Source: Xylogone sp. PMI_703 (lineage: Eukaryota > Ascomycota > Leotiomycetes). From it: a DNA stretch of 64,000 bases. The position numbers and the translations under genes were made by a program. The stretch is taken from NCBI GenBank assembly GCA_021399445.1, contig JAJTUQ010000001.1:4402001-4466000 (forward strand), written 5' to 3'. Under the pieces are notes generated by a model, which made no database searches, was not told the DNA's origin, and saw nothing but the letters and a program-made list of their open reading frames with translations. Below are positions 48,744 to 61,599 of the stretch, one piece after another; the stretch's first letter is position 1; every line of letters begins with the position of its first letter.

Positions 48744-51700
48744 GTGCCCTAAGAGAGATCAGGGTTTATAGGAAGCAACCGTGAGAAGACTCGTCGTGGC
48801 CTAGGTATTACAACCAATGGAGCCTCCAATCTGTCCTCCGAGGAAAGAAAAGACAAATGAGGGGGACGCACACGACTTATCTTAAACATACATGAATATA
48901 TCCTTAGGTATAGAATAGACTAGATTCTGAAACTATGTGACGACTGACGGGCCGAGTAGGTATCTAACCTGCAAATCGAATATATCCTGCAACGTCTCCT
49001 TGATATTCCCATCTAAGCGGGGTGATAAATATTCGAAAGGGTCTCAGAGCGTGACATGAAGATAATCGAATACTTCTACTGGCAAGAGTATGATTTAACT
49101 CGACACACCGGTATAGGCTATTAGCATTTATGGTAGTCATAGAGTGTAGAGAACTCTCATAATAAAAGGAGAACTCCAGTTGAATTGGCTGCTTATATCC
49201 CCCTATATCTGTGTTCTGCCAAGAACAAACTCGGGAAACAACTCCCTGTAGCAATGTCGTGGTTGTTTATTATTAGATCACGCTGATATCGATAGCTGGG
49301 TCTTGGGTAAAAGGGCTAGCCGCCTAGATAGTTACTTCCTTCTATCTCGCCTTACGTAGGCAAATCTGGCTATCCTAGCTGTAGCTCCTCGGTTGATTTG
49401 AAGACAATGCGGTGAATATATTGAACAAGTGTAGCTATATTATATAAGAGGTTGATGCTTTCTTCTACATACATTGTTAGATTAAATGGGATAAAATAGA
49501 AGGTATTAATGTTTAAAGATTGAGACAATTTAAGGTGCTCACGACGAAATTGTAAAGCCTGAGAAGATGCTTCTTGGACATAATGCCGCATCTTCCCTCT
49601 TCACCTATCTTAAGTTATACATTATATCAACTTAACTTTTAAACGGATCAAAGCGACATATATTATCTGACAATGAGTTGTCTTTCACCAACCAGAGCTC
49701 GGGAGTCGTAATCATTCAGTCCTGAATGGCCTTGTGTTTGTAGACGGGTTCAGGCTTGGCACTAACACCAACATTTGCTGCTGAGCATTCCATATCTACG
49801 AGTCTCTGATAAATCTAACTAGGTACAGACTACGGATCTCAGAAAAGATGTCATGTGAATATAGTTATATAACTAATTAGTAACTTAGTTAGTTAAAAGT
49901 CAAATTAGGTAACCAGCAGGTCAGTTGTTTATCAGGCCTGGAAGTGGGAGCTTTGTTTACCGTGTTGCTGTAACTGTGGACCAGATTCGGGATATTATTA
50001 GCTTTGAAGTCCGTTCTGGGGCAGGCGATTGGTGGATATCTTGCAGCCAAGACCTGTAGACGGGACTGCCGGACTACTACTGGGGAACCCATGAGTTTTC
50101 TCCAGATTTGAGAAACTGTTGCCAATTCTTCTCCGCTATTTCATGTCGGTCATCAAGATACCTTGCCTGTAGACGGTACAGAGTTGCCATCGGCTTTGCG
50201 TCAAACCATTCAGCCGGACACACGCCAGAGTGTCTCGAGTGTGTAAGACAGATGAAACAACCACGTATTGATACTGGAGCCGCCAGCAAGATGACATAAC
50301 ATGCGGCACATGTGAAATATGTGAATAAGTCGAATAAACCGCCTATCTTGAAATTTCACGTCAACAGTAGAGTCACTACCGACCAAGTATTTACGGTACA
50401 GATAGCTCTTGATCCGAAGAATCCGAGCGAGGGTGGGCATATGCATAGCCGCAAGAACACCTACGGTGAAAGAAGGATCGGTGCCAGGAAAACAAGCGCG
50501 GCTGCAAGAGGCTTGAATCAAAGCATTCGACTCGTTCTTTAAAGCTATTCTTTGTCCTCGTACCTCGTAATATGATGTTGTGGCTTAATTATTACATTCC
50601 GTTGATACCGGTACACATTTAGACGTGAGACTGACAACTCGGATAATAATCCAGGCGCTGGCTTTTCAGGCTCTGCTCTGGCTTAGGTACGGACCCTGGG
50701 CGCGGGTACGGGCGTAACAATCGCAGCGAGTCTAGCCACTTTTGTCCCAAGTACTGTCATCATCGACTTGTTTGCTAGACGGAAGTCTCGACGCGATGGC
50801 AAAAAGGAAGTGCTGATTCCAAATACGGATGGTCGAACCAGGAGATAGGCGTCAAGGCCAATTGCGAACGAGGGCATGATTGGCCCAGAGGAAGAATCTC
50901 TGGGCACAAAAACTGTGCCAGCAGGCGATGATACAGTGCTGAGGGAGAAGATGTATGGTGTGGATGGATGGATCCTGTCTCAGGACGCGCATATTTTTTG
51001 CCAGTCCACACAATCCCAAACCGTTATTGTCTGAGTCTATCAGCACCAACCTGCCTTTTATATCATGCCTTGGATAGGTTTCGCAAAAGACACATATCAA
51101 ATTTGCGATCCAGACCTCCCTCATTGCCGACCCGCCCGAAGCATAATTAAGAATGTGACGTTGTACCGCGTATAGGAATCGTGCAGACCAGTCAATTGGT
51201 AGAAGGAGCAGGTCGAAGCGGCTGCGTCTCTAGAACCCAGGCCTTAGGCTGACAGCTACAGGGCTATATCGGACAACAGAAGAGGCCGTTGACCGTCTGT
51301 GACATTATGACCTTGTGCAGCACTGTACAGACTGTACAATAATACGGTAAGTAAGCAGCGACATAAGAAAGCATCAGCAACATGGATAGTGACCACGACT
51401 CAGCCACCTTATGCAGACGTGGCTACTTGCTGCTGATGAGATAATAGCGAGATAGCGTATTTGTGTAAAACGTGCTCAACCCATCTCCAAAGCACCGCCA
51501 GGACAACGGAGTCTAGGTCGAACGCCGAGCGTACTTTGCTGGACAGGTCACTCTATTGGCAGGTTGGCAATTCGTTGTACGGAATAAGTGTCTATTTCGT
51601 GCTGACAGATGGTCACACCTCGTTTGCATCCTCGTCCTCATCCTCGCTATTATTGTGCGGCTAGAACGAAGCTGGCAATCTGTCTCGAGCCAGTGGTTTT

Positions 51701-52357
51701 GAGGCTGGACTGGGCAGCGTATTTATCGTCGAGGGTGGAGTGTGTGGGCGTATGAGCGTATGAGCCCCCGGGCGGCACGGCATTCACGGAAGCAGACAGC
51801 TTCAACAACGTCGCTGCTGCGCTTCTGTTGAAAGAGGTACGCGCACACCCCCGCATCGGATCTTTGCTTGGGCCTTGGCACCGCTCTGTATCCCTCCACC
51901 ACCACCACTACTGGCCCCATTCATCCATGTATATACATCCCATCCTTCGCGGGCTCTTCAGCAACTTTTCTTCCTGATCGATCGCGGCCGCTTCCCACAG
52001 TCCAGCCCAGCCATCATAGAGATTATTGCTGAAAAGGGTAGGCGGTGTTCAAGAGATAGGAAGGGAGTGTCTCAAGGAATTCAATCGCACTAGATCGATC
52101 GACGGCATTCGACATCGACGTCGTGGTAACTGGACGGTACCTCTCTCCTGATATCAAGTCGCCAGCATCACCTTTCTCAGGTTCAACAATCACCCGTTAT
52201 ATCTCAGCATTCGCACTCGTTCTCGCCGAAATACTTTTGGCAAAACAAAATCTTGAAGTGATTCTATTCCACAAGAATTGATATGTTCAAAAAGACTCTT
52301 TAATCGCTAATTCCTAACCTTCCGGATCTGTGTTGCGTTACGTCTGCTCTCGCGATA
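48744..52357. other. Gene-poor region, 3.6 kb
   Basis: No gene that I can support. Minus-strand open stretches at 50077..50289 and 50210..50521 overlap in different frames over the same DNA (one with RGCFICLTHSRHSGVCPAEWF) and might be debris of a decayed gene. AT-rich tracts with short inverted motifs occur near 49860-49890. A NotI-type GCGGCCGC lies near 51984. The right 400 bp is the promoter and leader of the RING gene. Confidence 0.5.
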
Positions 52358-54142
52358 ATGGCGCCTCTAATGATCTCGAGAACCACAACTTGGTTGTTGT
52401 CTGCTTTTCTTATATCCACCAGCCTGGTAGCTGCTCAAGACCAACCTCCACCCGGCGCAGTCTCACCTTCGACAGAAGCTTTACCACCATCTGAAAGCCG
52501 ATCGGAGACGCAACTACAGCTCGTCAACGGCCCCTCCGGTATACAATCAGAGTTCAACATTGCTCCCCTCACAAGTAGTGCCGGCAAGGGACTACCTACA
52601 AATAATATCGCTGTATGTAACACCCTCACCATTCATGATTAGAGATCGCTCGTATACTGATTATCTTGATGCAGGGAATCAAGTTCAACGGAACTTTAGT
52701 GTATGCGGCTCCATCTAATGTCGGTAATGTTACGACAAGTGATATTGCCTACATAGAATGCGACCCCAACACCCAAACGTCCAACATTGATGCTTCTGGC
52801 GTGGTCGGTATGGCGGCATCGATCAAGCCCAAAGCGATTGTTCTCTTCAGTCTCAGCGCACCGAGTTGTAATCTCACATCGCCCTATAATTTTGGTTCGA
52901 TGTATACGATGACAAACACTGGAGATGCTCAGCTCCTAATGCGCCTAATTCTGGCCTCCCCCCAAGTTCTCGAAGCCTCAGTAGCACTGACCAACCATAC
53001 TGGGGACAGCAACTCCAGTACAACAGCTAACGATGGAGGTCCGGCACCGACTACTGCAGTGGCAATGAGCATCTTATACAGTATTACTGGCATTATCACC
53101 CTTCTCTTCCTTGCAATTATTGCTACTGGGGCTATCCGTGCTCACCGACATCCTGAACGCTATGGTCCACGAGGAGGAGCTCCGGGTCGACCACGACAGA
53201 GCAGAGCTAAAGGTTTAGCCAGAGCGATGCTGGAAACACTTCCTATTGTTAAATTTGGCGACCCGGAACCTGCCAAACCCGGCAGCCGGGATATTGAACT
53301 CGAAGACGGCAATACTACCACCCCTCAACCAGAACACACCACCGGCTCTCCTGAAGCGACAGCTGCTGCTACTGATGCACCGGATCACCAGCATAAAGCA
53401 CCACCTCCCTATAATGTGGTTCCTGTGGAATCTGGATTAGGCCCTGATGTAAGTGGACAGGTCGAGGGTCAGCAGACTCACGAACAGCCCGTTTCCGGTG
53501 CCGGTGTGACGCCCGAGCATCTCGGCTGTTCGATCTGTACGGAGGATTTTGTTGCAGGAGAGGATGTGAGAGTCTTGCCTTGCAAGCACAAATACCATCC
53601 TGCCTGCATTGACCCTTGGCTATTGAACGTATCTGGAACTTGTCCTCTCTGGTAAGTTTGTCTATTATTCTCTCTTTTTTATTGTCTATGATTACTTTCT
53701 CTTTGCCCTTCTACATTTAAACTAATAATACCTTAGTCGACTTGATCTCCGCCCGGAAACTTCTCAGGCAGAAGGGGCCGAAGGAGCCGAAAACGCAGAA
53801 GGAGCAGCCCAAAATGGAGAGCTTCCACCACCTCTAGGGGAAACGGATGAATCTAATAACGCCGCCTCTGCTACTGATTCTTCTCAGCACCGCCGTATTT
53901 CAAGATTCATTGACCTACACCGTCTCCGTCATGCACCAGCAGAAGAGCAGATTGCTGCTTTGAGAAGGTTAAGAAATGAATCAAGAGCGGCGGACAATGG
54001 TGAAGGTGCCGCATCTGCCCCGGAAACAGCAGCAGCCCAAGAAGATGCTGAGGAGAGTGGAAGAAGAGCACGCTTGGCCAGCCGTTTGAAGGAGAAGTTA
54101 AAAATAAGGACGAGACCAATGCCCCCAACTCCTGAAGAGTAA
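52358..54142 (+). CDS. PA-TM-RING-type membrane E3 ubiquitin ligase
   Basis: Predicted 545 aa from exons 52358..52612, 52675..53651 and 53737..54142. A signal peptide (about 1-26) leads into a lumenal protease-associated-like domain (GIKFNGTLVYAAPSNV, DIAYIECD, PKAIVLFSLSAPSCN), a single TM helix at about 214-239 (SILYSITGIITLLFLAIIA) and a cytosolic tail with a RING-H2 finger. C370 and C373 start CSICTEDF, then PCKHKYHPACI, and CPLC with the last Cys completed across intron 2. The C-terminus is charged. Such ligases sit in endosome/vacuole or Golgi membranes and ubiquitinate membrane cargo; substrates unknown. Confidence 0.92.
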
Positions 54143-55093
54143 GACAGCGTTGGACAAAAGGATCTAATTTGGGACGAATGACGGAGCAGATACCGGTCGA
54201 CATAAGCACAAGCTATAAGGGCCAGGTAATACCCTGCATGTGAGCTGTGAGAAGTCGATTCTGCCGAAACTGGTGGTAATTTTTCACCGCATGATATCCG
54301 TGGATATTATGATATAATTTCAAAATGGGATCGAGCCTTTGAAGAGATAAACTGGAGCACAATTGGCGTTTTGGGTTGTTTGGGATACTTATGCAAATCT
54401 GTTTTCAAGGGGGTTCTGCTTATATGCATATACGGTCATTGCAATATGGGTAGCAGTTACGGCTCTCTAGATAAAGGAGAGGTAAAGGCGTTTATATTTA
54501 GGAGGTGGTTCTTGTTATCTAGTCATACATTCCTTTTTCGGAGAGCATTTGGAGGGATGCCTCAAAGCTCCGGGCATGTTTGTTGCTTCAGGCAAAGTCA
54601 AAGAGATAATGCTGTCGGGATTGGTGCAGCAGCGGTGTATGCGTATATGCGTTGTCATGATGGATGAAGTGATGAATCTGGTAGATATATATTAGTTAAA
54701 CGTTTATACATACACATTCGTGCATATTTTTGAAATACGGTCGTAAATACGTGAGACATGTATGAATGAACGCTCAATGTGACTGAATGTTGACGGTTCC
54801 TGATAACAAAAAGGTAACCATCTGATTGGATCATTGAAAAGGAGGTTCAAGGCACCTGAAGAGGCAACATAGCATGAACGAGCGGACGGGACTGATACTC
54901 ACATGAATGCATAGCACCATACCAGTGCATGTACTTGTACATATACTACCTATTTCACTTACAGTATTGCAGTTTGAATTTCCAACACCAATCCCATCCC
55001 ACGCAAGCATCAATGCAAACAATTTATCATCTATGTACGCGGAGAAGAGGCAAGCCGAGTAACTATACCTGACACTCCATCACTCCAGAGGGC
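54143..55093. other. Convergent intergenic region
   Basis: 951 bp between the RING gene and tbcB. Short ORFs only; several TATA/TGTA-rich stretches near 54690-54760. No gene supported. Confidence 0.5.
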
Positions 55094-56387
55094 TCAGATC
55101 TCCTCCATATCCTCCAAATCATCCAGGACAGGATAATCTCCTACCTCAACCCGCTCCGGCCGAACAAAGACCCCATGCTTACCGCCCTCCTCCCCATCTT
55201 TCCCCCAGTACCTCGTCCCACCAACACTCCCGTCATTCTTCCCCACCGGCTCATCCAACCTCACCCCAATCCACTTGCCAACGCCGCCGGGAATCTCAGG
55301 GACCTCGCCTACATACATGACCACACCGCGTCGATTATCTTCGCCACCAACACGGCATCTCTTGCCCACCTCGATGCCGCGCTTCTGGACCTCCTGGTCG
55401 TAGGCCTCCTTCTTGGCGGCTTCCATGGAGGGCGCCTCGGGATTGAAACGGCCGAGCTTGTTGGCCTTTTTCCAGGCCAGTACGGAATCGGTTTTCGTTT
55501 CGTATTCCGAGACGGGCATTTCATATTTTTGGACTGAGGCGGGATCTGAGTAGTTCGGGCGGGCGGAGGGTGGGCGGAGGTCCGTTACCTGTTTGTTGCA
55601 CAAGGACGTTAAGGGGGGGTTGCATAAGGAAGGATGGTCTGTGTGGGTGTGGGTGTTCTCTAGGAGAGTGGAGTTGAAGGGTAGGGAGGATTTGTGGTGG
55701 CTTTCTAGTTGTGCATAAAGGATGTGGTTTGTTTATGCGGAGTTGTGGTGGGGATGAAGGGGAGGACTCTCTTGACGTGATATGTAAAGCCATGCTTTCT
55801 TGACGAAAATAGAAACTTAGAATGTTTTGCCATTGGCAGTTTAACCAACTTCAACTTTGACTTGTTCTACTTTTTCTTTGTTTCTCGAATTGGAACTTCC
55901 AAATAGAGGTAATGAGGCTCCCGTCTACTGCTTAAAAGTGGATAACAGCCTTGCTGTAATCACTAGAAAGGGATATCCATACCACCTCTAGAGAGTTCGT
56001 GACTTGGACCAGGGAATATTCTTCTTCCGTATAAATGCCGTACTTGATTTCAAGCCAAGGCGATTCCGAGTTAAAGGGTATGAATAAGCTGAGTCAGAGA
56101 TGGAAATAAAAAGAAAATACACACGAACTTACATGAATTTCCGCATATGGGGCAAGAGGGAACGATCCTACTTGCGTATTCTCTTCATCTGCAGCCTCAA
56201 GAGGAATGCTTTGTTGACCAGACAGCTTCAATGTGAGCTTCTGAGATAGCGGTGGGATTCCGGTTATGGGCTCGAGCTTTGCCTTGAGCTGACCAATCGA
56301 CCATGCTGGAGTTATTCGCCGCTCTGATGAAGCGTTGTCGGAAGTAATCTGTAAGGGAATGTCTGCGGCGGCTGCATACATGGCCAT
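55094..56387 (-). CDS. alf1: Tubulin-folding cofactor B (Alf1)
   Basis: Binds alpha-tubulin during heterodimer assembly; predicted 249 aa from complement(55094..55588, 56133..56387). N-terminal ubiquitin-like domain (IPLQITSD, AWSIGQLKAKLEPITGIP, KLTLKLSGQQ, FPLAPYAEIH), then the linker TDLRPPSARPNYSDPASVQKYEMP, a helical part (DSVLAWKKANKLGRF) and a C-terminal CAP-Gly domain (GGVGKWIGVRLDEPVGKNDGSV, KHGVFVRPERV). It ends DLEDMEEI, the EEY/EI-like acidic tail of the family. Both junction codons are phase 0 (H to V). The intron is 544 bp, ten times the local norm, with no missing domain. Confidence 0.94.
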
Positions 56388-59137
56388 GTTTTCTTTTGCC
56401 CGGAGATTAATTATCCGTGGAGGCGTGAAAGGAGGTCGAAAAAGACTTTGGTGCTGGTGTGACCTGCGGTGCTACAAAGTACGCTGGATGACAGTTGCAC
56501 AGATTTTAAGGTTGTGGTGGGGGACAAGAGACGACAGCAGGACGAATCAATGGAGCAAGAGTCGCTTAGAAAGGCAATACTGAAAGAGGTGCTTCAGAAG
56601 GCATCTTGTCCATAAATGCTTACAGTAACAGATCACGTTTCCGACAATCACAAATAGATGGTCAATCATTACTGCTGTACGTTATGATATACCTCGCTGG
56701 AGTTGCAGCGTCTAGTAATTAAAGCTCCCTTGTCTACCTGCACCGCCACGACTGCCGTGCCACAGGGTGCCTGGCCCTTTGTTCCGGACTGGACCTCGAC
56801 CTTTCCCTTTTAACTCCATCCATTTTATTACTGCAACATGAACATTGTCTTTTCTTCCTCGTATGATCGTCACACATCGGAAATGAAGAATGGGATTACT
56901 ACAAACTACGAGTACAGTTGCCGTAGTTGAGTGAGGCCCCATTGTACGTCACAGCGCTGCGCGTTGGCATCCGGTTTCACCCTGGGACACAGTCAGATCT
57001 CAGACACTCCATGTATCAATTTCGTCAATCGTCCGTTTGCAGATCAGACGCGGAGATCGATCTCAATTGGATCCCGGGAACAATTGCCCGAAGTTGACGG
57101 CAATGGCAAAGTCTCATCGAACCCTTGAAGAATAGTCTGGTATCTTTTATCGAGTTCCAAGAGATGCGGCTTTCCAGATCGCATCCACACCGCTCAAACA
57201 GCCACGGATTCAGGGCCTTGATTACCAGTCGTTGTCAAACAGCAAACTACTTTAGCCTCCTGCCGAAGTTTGCACCAACTTCAGTAACCGCCATCGTGAC
57301 CGTGGTTTTGGGGTCGAGGGATTTCTTCAGACAGACATCCTAAGGGATTTTGAGCCTTCGGGTTCCTGCCGGTGGCACAGACGGACGGATCAAGTCCACC
57401 GTACTGCGTATGACAGGACACAGCAGCCCGTCCAATGCCTGAGTGGCATAACGTCGGCAGCGCCTGCGGCCACGTCCCCTAAGTTGGCACGAGACCTGTG
57501 GGAAAAAAGAAAGCTCGTATAGTACAATGTTGCTCTTATCTGGATCATCAGTGTCCGCTACCAAAAGCCTGGACTGTGCTTCGTTACTTGGTATTCAGAC
57601 TGTCGGGACCGTGTATGATGGCTGCTTGCAGGAGAAGACGCTTCCGCATCGAGTGGCCATGCCTGGACATGCCTGTATCCACCGTCGGGGACGCTACCGG
57701 ATCCTCTTATGAAAATCACTTCGAAACCGGCCCAAGCTTTGTTAGGTGCCGCTTTTGATGAACACAAGGGGGGTTGAGGCTCGAGGACATCTGCAAAAAA
57801 CCTCGAACTTATGCTGGGGTTTTTGAAGCCTGGAAAGCACTCTGTAGTAGCAATCCGACAAATCACATCTCGTCTGATCTGCCACTTTGCCGGCAGAGAG
57901 TCTTCCTGAGTTCTTAAGTACCGATCTGTGGTATTATTCACCGCCCATATGGACCCCATAAGCACAAAAAATGAGGCGGGGTGCAGCAAACCTGGAAAGC
58001 CCTAAGACCGCTACCATCTCGGGGCGAAGACACTAACGGGACAGCCCACCAAGCCCATGTCACTCCCGGATATGCAACTATGCGACGGATAGTGTACTCT
58101 TCGGACAGCTGTCGCAACAAGCAAGCTGAGCACTGGGTTGGGGAGAGTGGTAGACACAGCTCGAAGCTTCGATCCTCATAGCCGGCCAAGGCCAACCGTG
58201 TTCGCGGATATGTGGCCAGGCGCTCTCTGCTCAGACCAGGGCATTCTGACACCGCCATATGTAGTCCCAGCAATTGTGTCAAGACGACAATGGCTATTGA
58301 GCACGCTGGTGTGGTGTCCGGTAGGTTGAGAGTGCTATATACAAACGGAATATTATATTTATCTTTCTCCACCCGCCAACTTATTTCAACGAATTGCTGC
58401 CTTACACAACATGGATCTATGATCGTTTAGGCAGCAAATCTCCTACGGCTGGCTGAGTGTCGTCGTCCTTGCTCGAACATCTATGGTTTCCCTCTTAATG
58501 AAACTGACGTCCTCGACAAGTGTTGCCCATTCTGCCACCTGTAAGGCATGAATTCGGCCAGGTAAGGAGTCGTCGTTGGTACCGAAGAACGTGCTGCTCG
58601 GCGATTCGGTTGTCATTGCGAAGATCGTGGTTCATGACACTCTGCTGCGGGCACTGCAAGCCATGGAGATCATACAGGTCGATCCTTGCCACCAGAGATG
58701 TCATCCCTTGTGCACATTTGACCGCCAGTTCATCGGCTCAACGAGCCATCGAAGATCTAGTGAAGCTTTGCCCATGCTGGCACTATGTCATTCCACGAAC
58801 CGGAGCTTGGTGGGAGACTTCCCGCACCCAGTGGGCTTGTGGGCAGCAAAAAAAGGCGAGAAGATGTAGCACTTCCAACAGGCTCAAGGACTCCCAGACA
58901 CGGGAGAAATCCCATGCTGCCCCCAGTTTGCAAAACTCAGGAAACTCTCGTTCGCGCCGTAAGAGGCACGCACAGACTGGTTGTCCAGAAAAACCCCTCA
59001 GGGTCGCACCGCAGTCTGAGGGCAGTATAAAAGAGTTTCAAACGTCCGGAGCAAGGTTTCAAGCGAGGCGGCGGCCTCGAGCAAGACGGGCCAAAATGCA
59101 TCAAAAATGGCAAGCATTATTTTTCTCATGTTCATGC
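56388..59137. other. Gene-poor region
   Basis: 2.75 kb with overlapping open stretches on both strands (for example 57558..57989 and 57938..58372 on the minus strand, 58520 onward on the plus strand) but no recognisable domains, no consistent splice structure and unusual Arg/Cys/Trp composition. I see no supportable gene, repeat array or RNA here. Confidence 0.5.
59026..59033 (+). promoter_or_regulatory. TATA box (TATAAAAG)
   Basis: A consensus TATAAAAG lies 64-105 bp upstream of two in-frame ATGs (59097, 59138) of the candidate small secreted protein. Few other starts in this window have such a match. Confidence 0.45.
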
Positions 59138-59359
59138 ATGAAGTTGTTGTCAGCCTTCGCATACCTGGCTTTACAGTACGGTGCCCTAGCAATCCCTGCC
59201 CCTAAAAAAGAGACTCCCCACCTCCATGGATTCTCTATCTACATTGCGCGCATCTTCCCGCCAACCCTTCCCATATCTTACATCATGTATCGCCAACCGA
59301 CTATGGTTGCGAAGTTGAGTAACGCCCTGGTCATCTCAACCTTCAAAAGCAAGCTCTGA
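59138..59359 (+). CDS. Candidate small secreted protein (weak)
   Basis: A 73-aa frame from the ATG at 59138 starts with a signal-peptide-like MKLLSAFAYLALQYGALAIPAP; an in-frame ATG at 59097 would add 14 residues. A TATA box lies upstream at 59026. The mature part has no Cys pairs and no known domain. The same frame is open far upstream without coding character, so the ORF could be chance, or splicing may change its end. Confidence 0.28.
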   Translation: MKLLSAFAYLALQYGALAIPAPKKETPHLHGFSIYIARIFPPTLPISYIMYRQPTMVAKLSNALVISTFKSKL

Positions 59360-59846
59360 GGCACCAACCCGTTTGGCCCACTGGCTTGGATCTTCTTCTC
59401 TTGTCTCATTTCCTTACGATTGGCTGGAATCTCTCGACGTCTGTGCCAATCAAAGTTGAATGGCTCTTAAGGTCAACGCGAAGCCACGCAGTCGTGTTTT
59501 GCCTCCTTATATACATCGTTTTCCTCGTTAGAAGCTGCTGTGTTTGTCTCAAGATTCCCAGTCTAGAGGAAGCTCAAACCGAAACACTCTTGGAGACCGT
59601 GTGCCACTTCTGACGCCTTGCCTCGTGGATCCCACAACGTTCAGATTCGAATATCCTGACCCTATATACCAATACTGGATGTGCTTGCAACGGAGAACTA
59701 ACTGAATAGAATCATATTACAAGGAATCTTGTCAACCAGCACGCCTCGTTCAGGGTTCAATGTTCGTTGCATAACTCCACAGCAAACATAGTACGTGTAT
59801 CTGCAAAAACTCGTGCCCTTGTTTTCCCACGTATGATCCGTCATTC
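59360..59846. other. Spacer before the Myb gene
   Basis: 487 bp. Any 5' exon of the Myb/SANT gene should lie here, but I could not place one with confidence. Confidence 0.45.
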
Positions 59847-61011
59847 TTGACGGAATCGACGATATCAAAAACCGTCACCGTGGATATCTCGCGTCTTCTC
59901 AAGGACCCGGACCCGAATGAGTCCTCCAACCATCCAAAGCATACTCACCATACCAGAGCATCCTCCATTCCATCTGTCACTCTACAGCCGGGGCCTCCTG
60001 CTGCCACAGCGGCAAGTGGCGTTGGGGAGAAACGCAGCATGGCCCCTCATCCAGCGGAGTCTCCGGCTAAGAAACAGAGTAAATGGACTCCTGAGGAAGA
60101 TGCCGTGATTATAGAGCTCAGGGGAAGTGGCATGAAGTGGGATGATATTTCCAAGAGACTCCCAGGACGAAGTGCAATCAGTTGCCGCCTGCATTACCAG
60201 AATTATCTAGAGAGACGTAGTGAATGGGACGAAGACCGAAAGAACAAGCTAGCCAGGTTATACGAAAGGTAACACGTTTTTTATTACAAAATTTTCTCTA
60301 ATAAGAACATTGAGCATTGGAAATACTTTTGATTTTGCTTCACAATTCTAACATTTTGAGTTCAGGTTTAAGCCAGAAATGTGGGCCAAGATTGCAGAAG
60401 AAATGGGTGTTCCTTGGCGAGCAGCTGAGGCAATGCACTGGCAACTTGGTGAAGTTGACATGGCGCATCGTGCTGGTGTGGTCCCCTTTTCTCTCACCAC
60501 CGCAACGCTTGAGGCAGCACCAAATAGTCTTCACATGTCCTCGGCACGCGGTCATTCTCACACCAGATCACAACCTACTTCTTTCCAACCCCCTGGACCT
60601 AGCAGTTCCCACTATCTCAGGACTCCTGCGCATCCAAGCAATGGAAGAGGCAGCAGCGGCGGAAGTCCATCTGGAAGAACGATAGCGGCACTCAAGGAGA
60701 GCATACCACGATCTCTCCCCCCTCCTAGTCCGAATGATCCTCTAACGATGTCTCCTTATGGAATTGGCATGCCAATGAACCGCATGAGTAGAGGTAGCCA
60801 AATGTTACCCAGTGTGGCAGAGATGACGACCGGGATTAGTCCATACAGCACTCCCGCATTTGCCACAATGTCAGCGCCTCCCAGTTCAGGCTACTCGAGC
60901 CCTGGAGTTATGTTTCCTCCCAGTATTGGATATTCTGGGCCTGGACGAGATAGCAGGCGTGGAAGTTCGGAGACCCATTCAGAGCCAAGAGATCCGGATC
61001 GACGAAGGTGA
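59847..61011 (+). CDS. Myb/SANT-domain DNA-binding protein
   Basis: At least 355 codons from exons 59847..60268 and 60366..61011 (GT-AG, phase 2). A Myb/SANT repeat reads KWTPEEDAVIIELRGSGMKWDDISKRLPGRSAISCRLHYQNYL, followed by a second partial repeat RFKPEMWAKIAEEMGVPWRAAEAMHWQLGE that crosses the intron. The rest is Ser/Pro-rich and ends with an Arg-rich DRRR. Odd: the protein-like frame starts with no ATG. The first codon in the open stretch is a TTG at 59847, and the first in-frame ATG is at 60039, inside the linker. A 5' exon or the shorter start is likely. Role: probably transcriptional; target unknown. Confidence 0.82.
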
Positions 61012-61599
61012 CCAAGTTGGTCCTCGATATCGAGATGACCCTGTTCTTCTGCAGGGTTGGATCGAAGTCGATAAATCTAAGGATAATAGTGTATCATCTA
61101 AAATTACTACGACGCTATGATATCATGACCCCCATACTGTTTTGTGTCAGTGTTGGAGAAGTCTCAAGAGGGTGGGTTTCGGGAAAGGAGGCATACCAGC
61201 GTGGAGTTTTTTGGGATTTGCTTTCGTCCATTTTGGGTTTGTGATTTTTAATTGTATTTTATAAAGCATGTATACTATATCTTTTTAGTCCGTCTTAGAC
61301 TGTTTTACCAAGCAAAAGTTGTTAGATACCCGTATTTCGAGCCGAGCCTTTTTGCGGATGTGCGTTGCCTATGCTGTTTCTGGAAGCTAAAATTAGCCCG
61401 AGCGCTTAAGCAGAGTGTCTCTAGGCTTTATGTCAAGAGACTAACCTCAAAGTTGCGGATTGCCCATTTCCTTGCCAACCACGAGATGCCATATATACCC
61501 GTATAGGGGCCTACGGTGGATTACCCAAGTCACCGAGCGGGCATTGCGGATATTTTTGGTGGCAATGGATAGAAAAGGTAAGCCGTCCCTTTTTATGTT
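61012..61599. other. Convergent intergenic region
   Basis: 588 bp between Myb/SANT gene and trm9; nothing supported beyond UTRs. Confidence 0.5.

Noticed and set aside
50077..50521. Possible Cys-rich minus-strand gene (RGCFICLTHSRHSGVC)
   Set aside because: The Cys-containing frame is broken by stops within about 100 codons and overlaps another open frame; not enough to call even a pseudogene.
57558..58372. Two overlapping minus-strand ORFs (143 and 144 aa)
   Set aside because: No motif, no intron structure, and the frames overlap; nothing supports coding.
58520..59094. Upstream part of a long plus-strand ORF (279 aa total)
   Set aside because: Arg/Cys/Trp/Ser-rich sequence without domains and with competing open frames on both strands; only the 3' end with a signal peptide was kept as a weak candidate.
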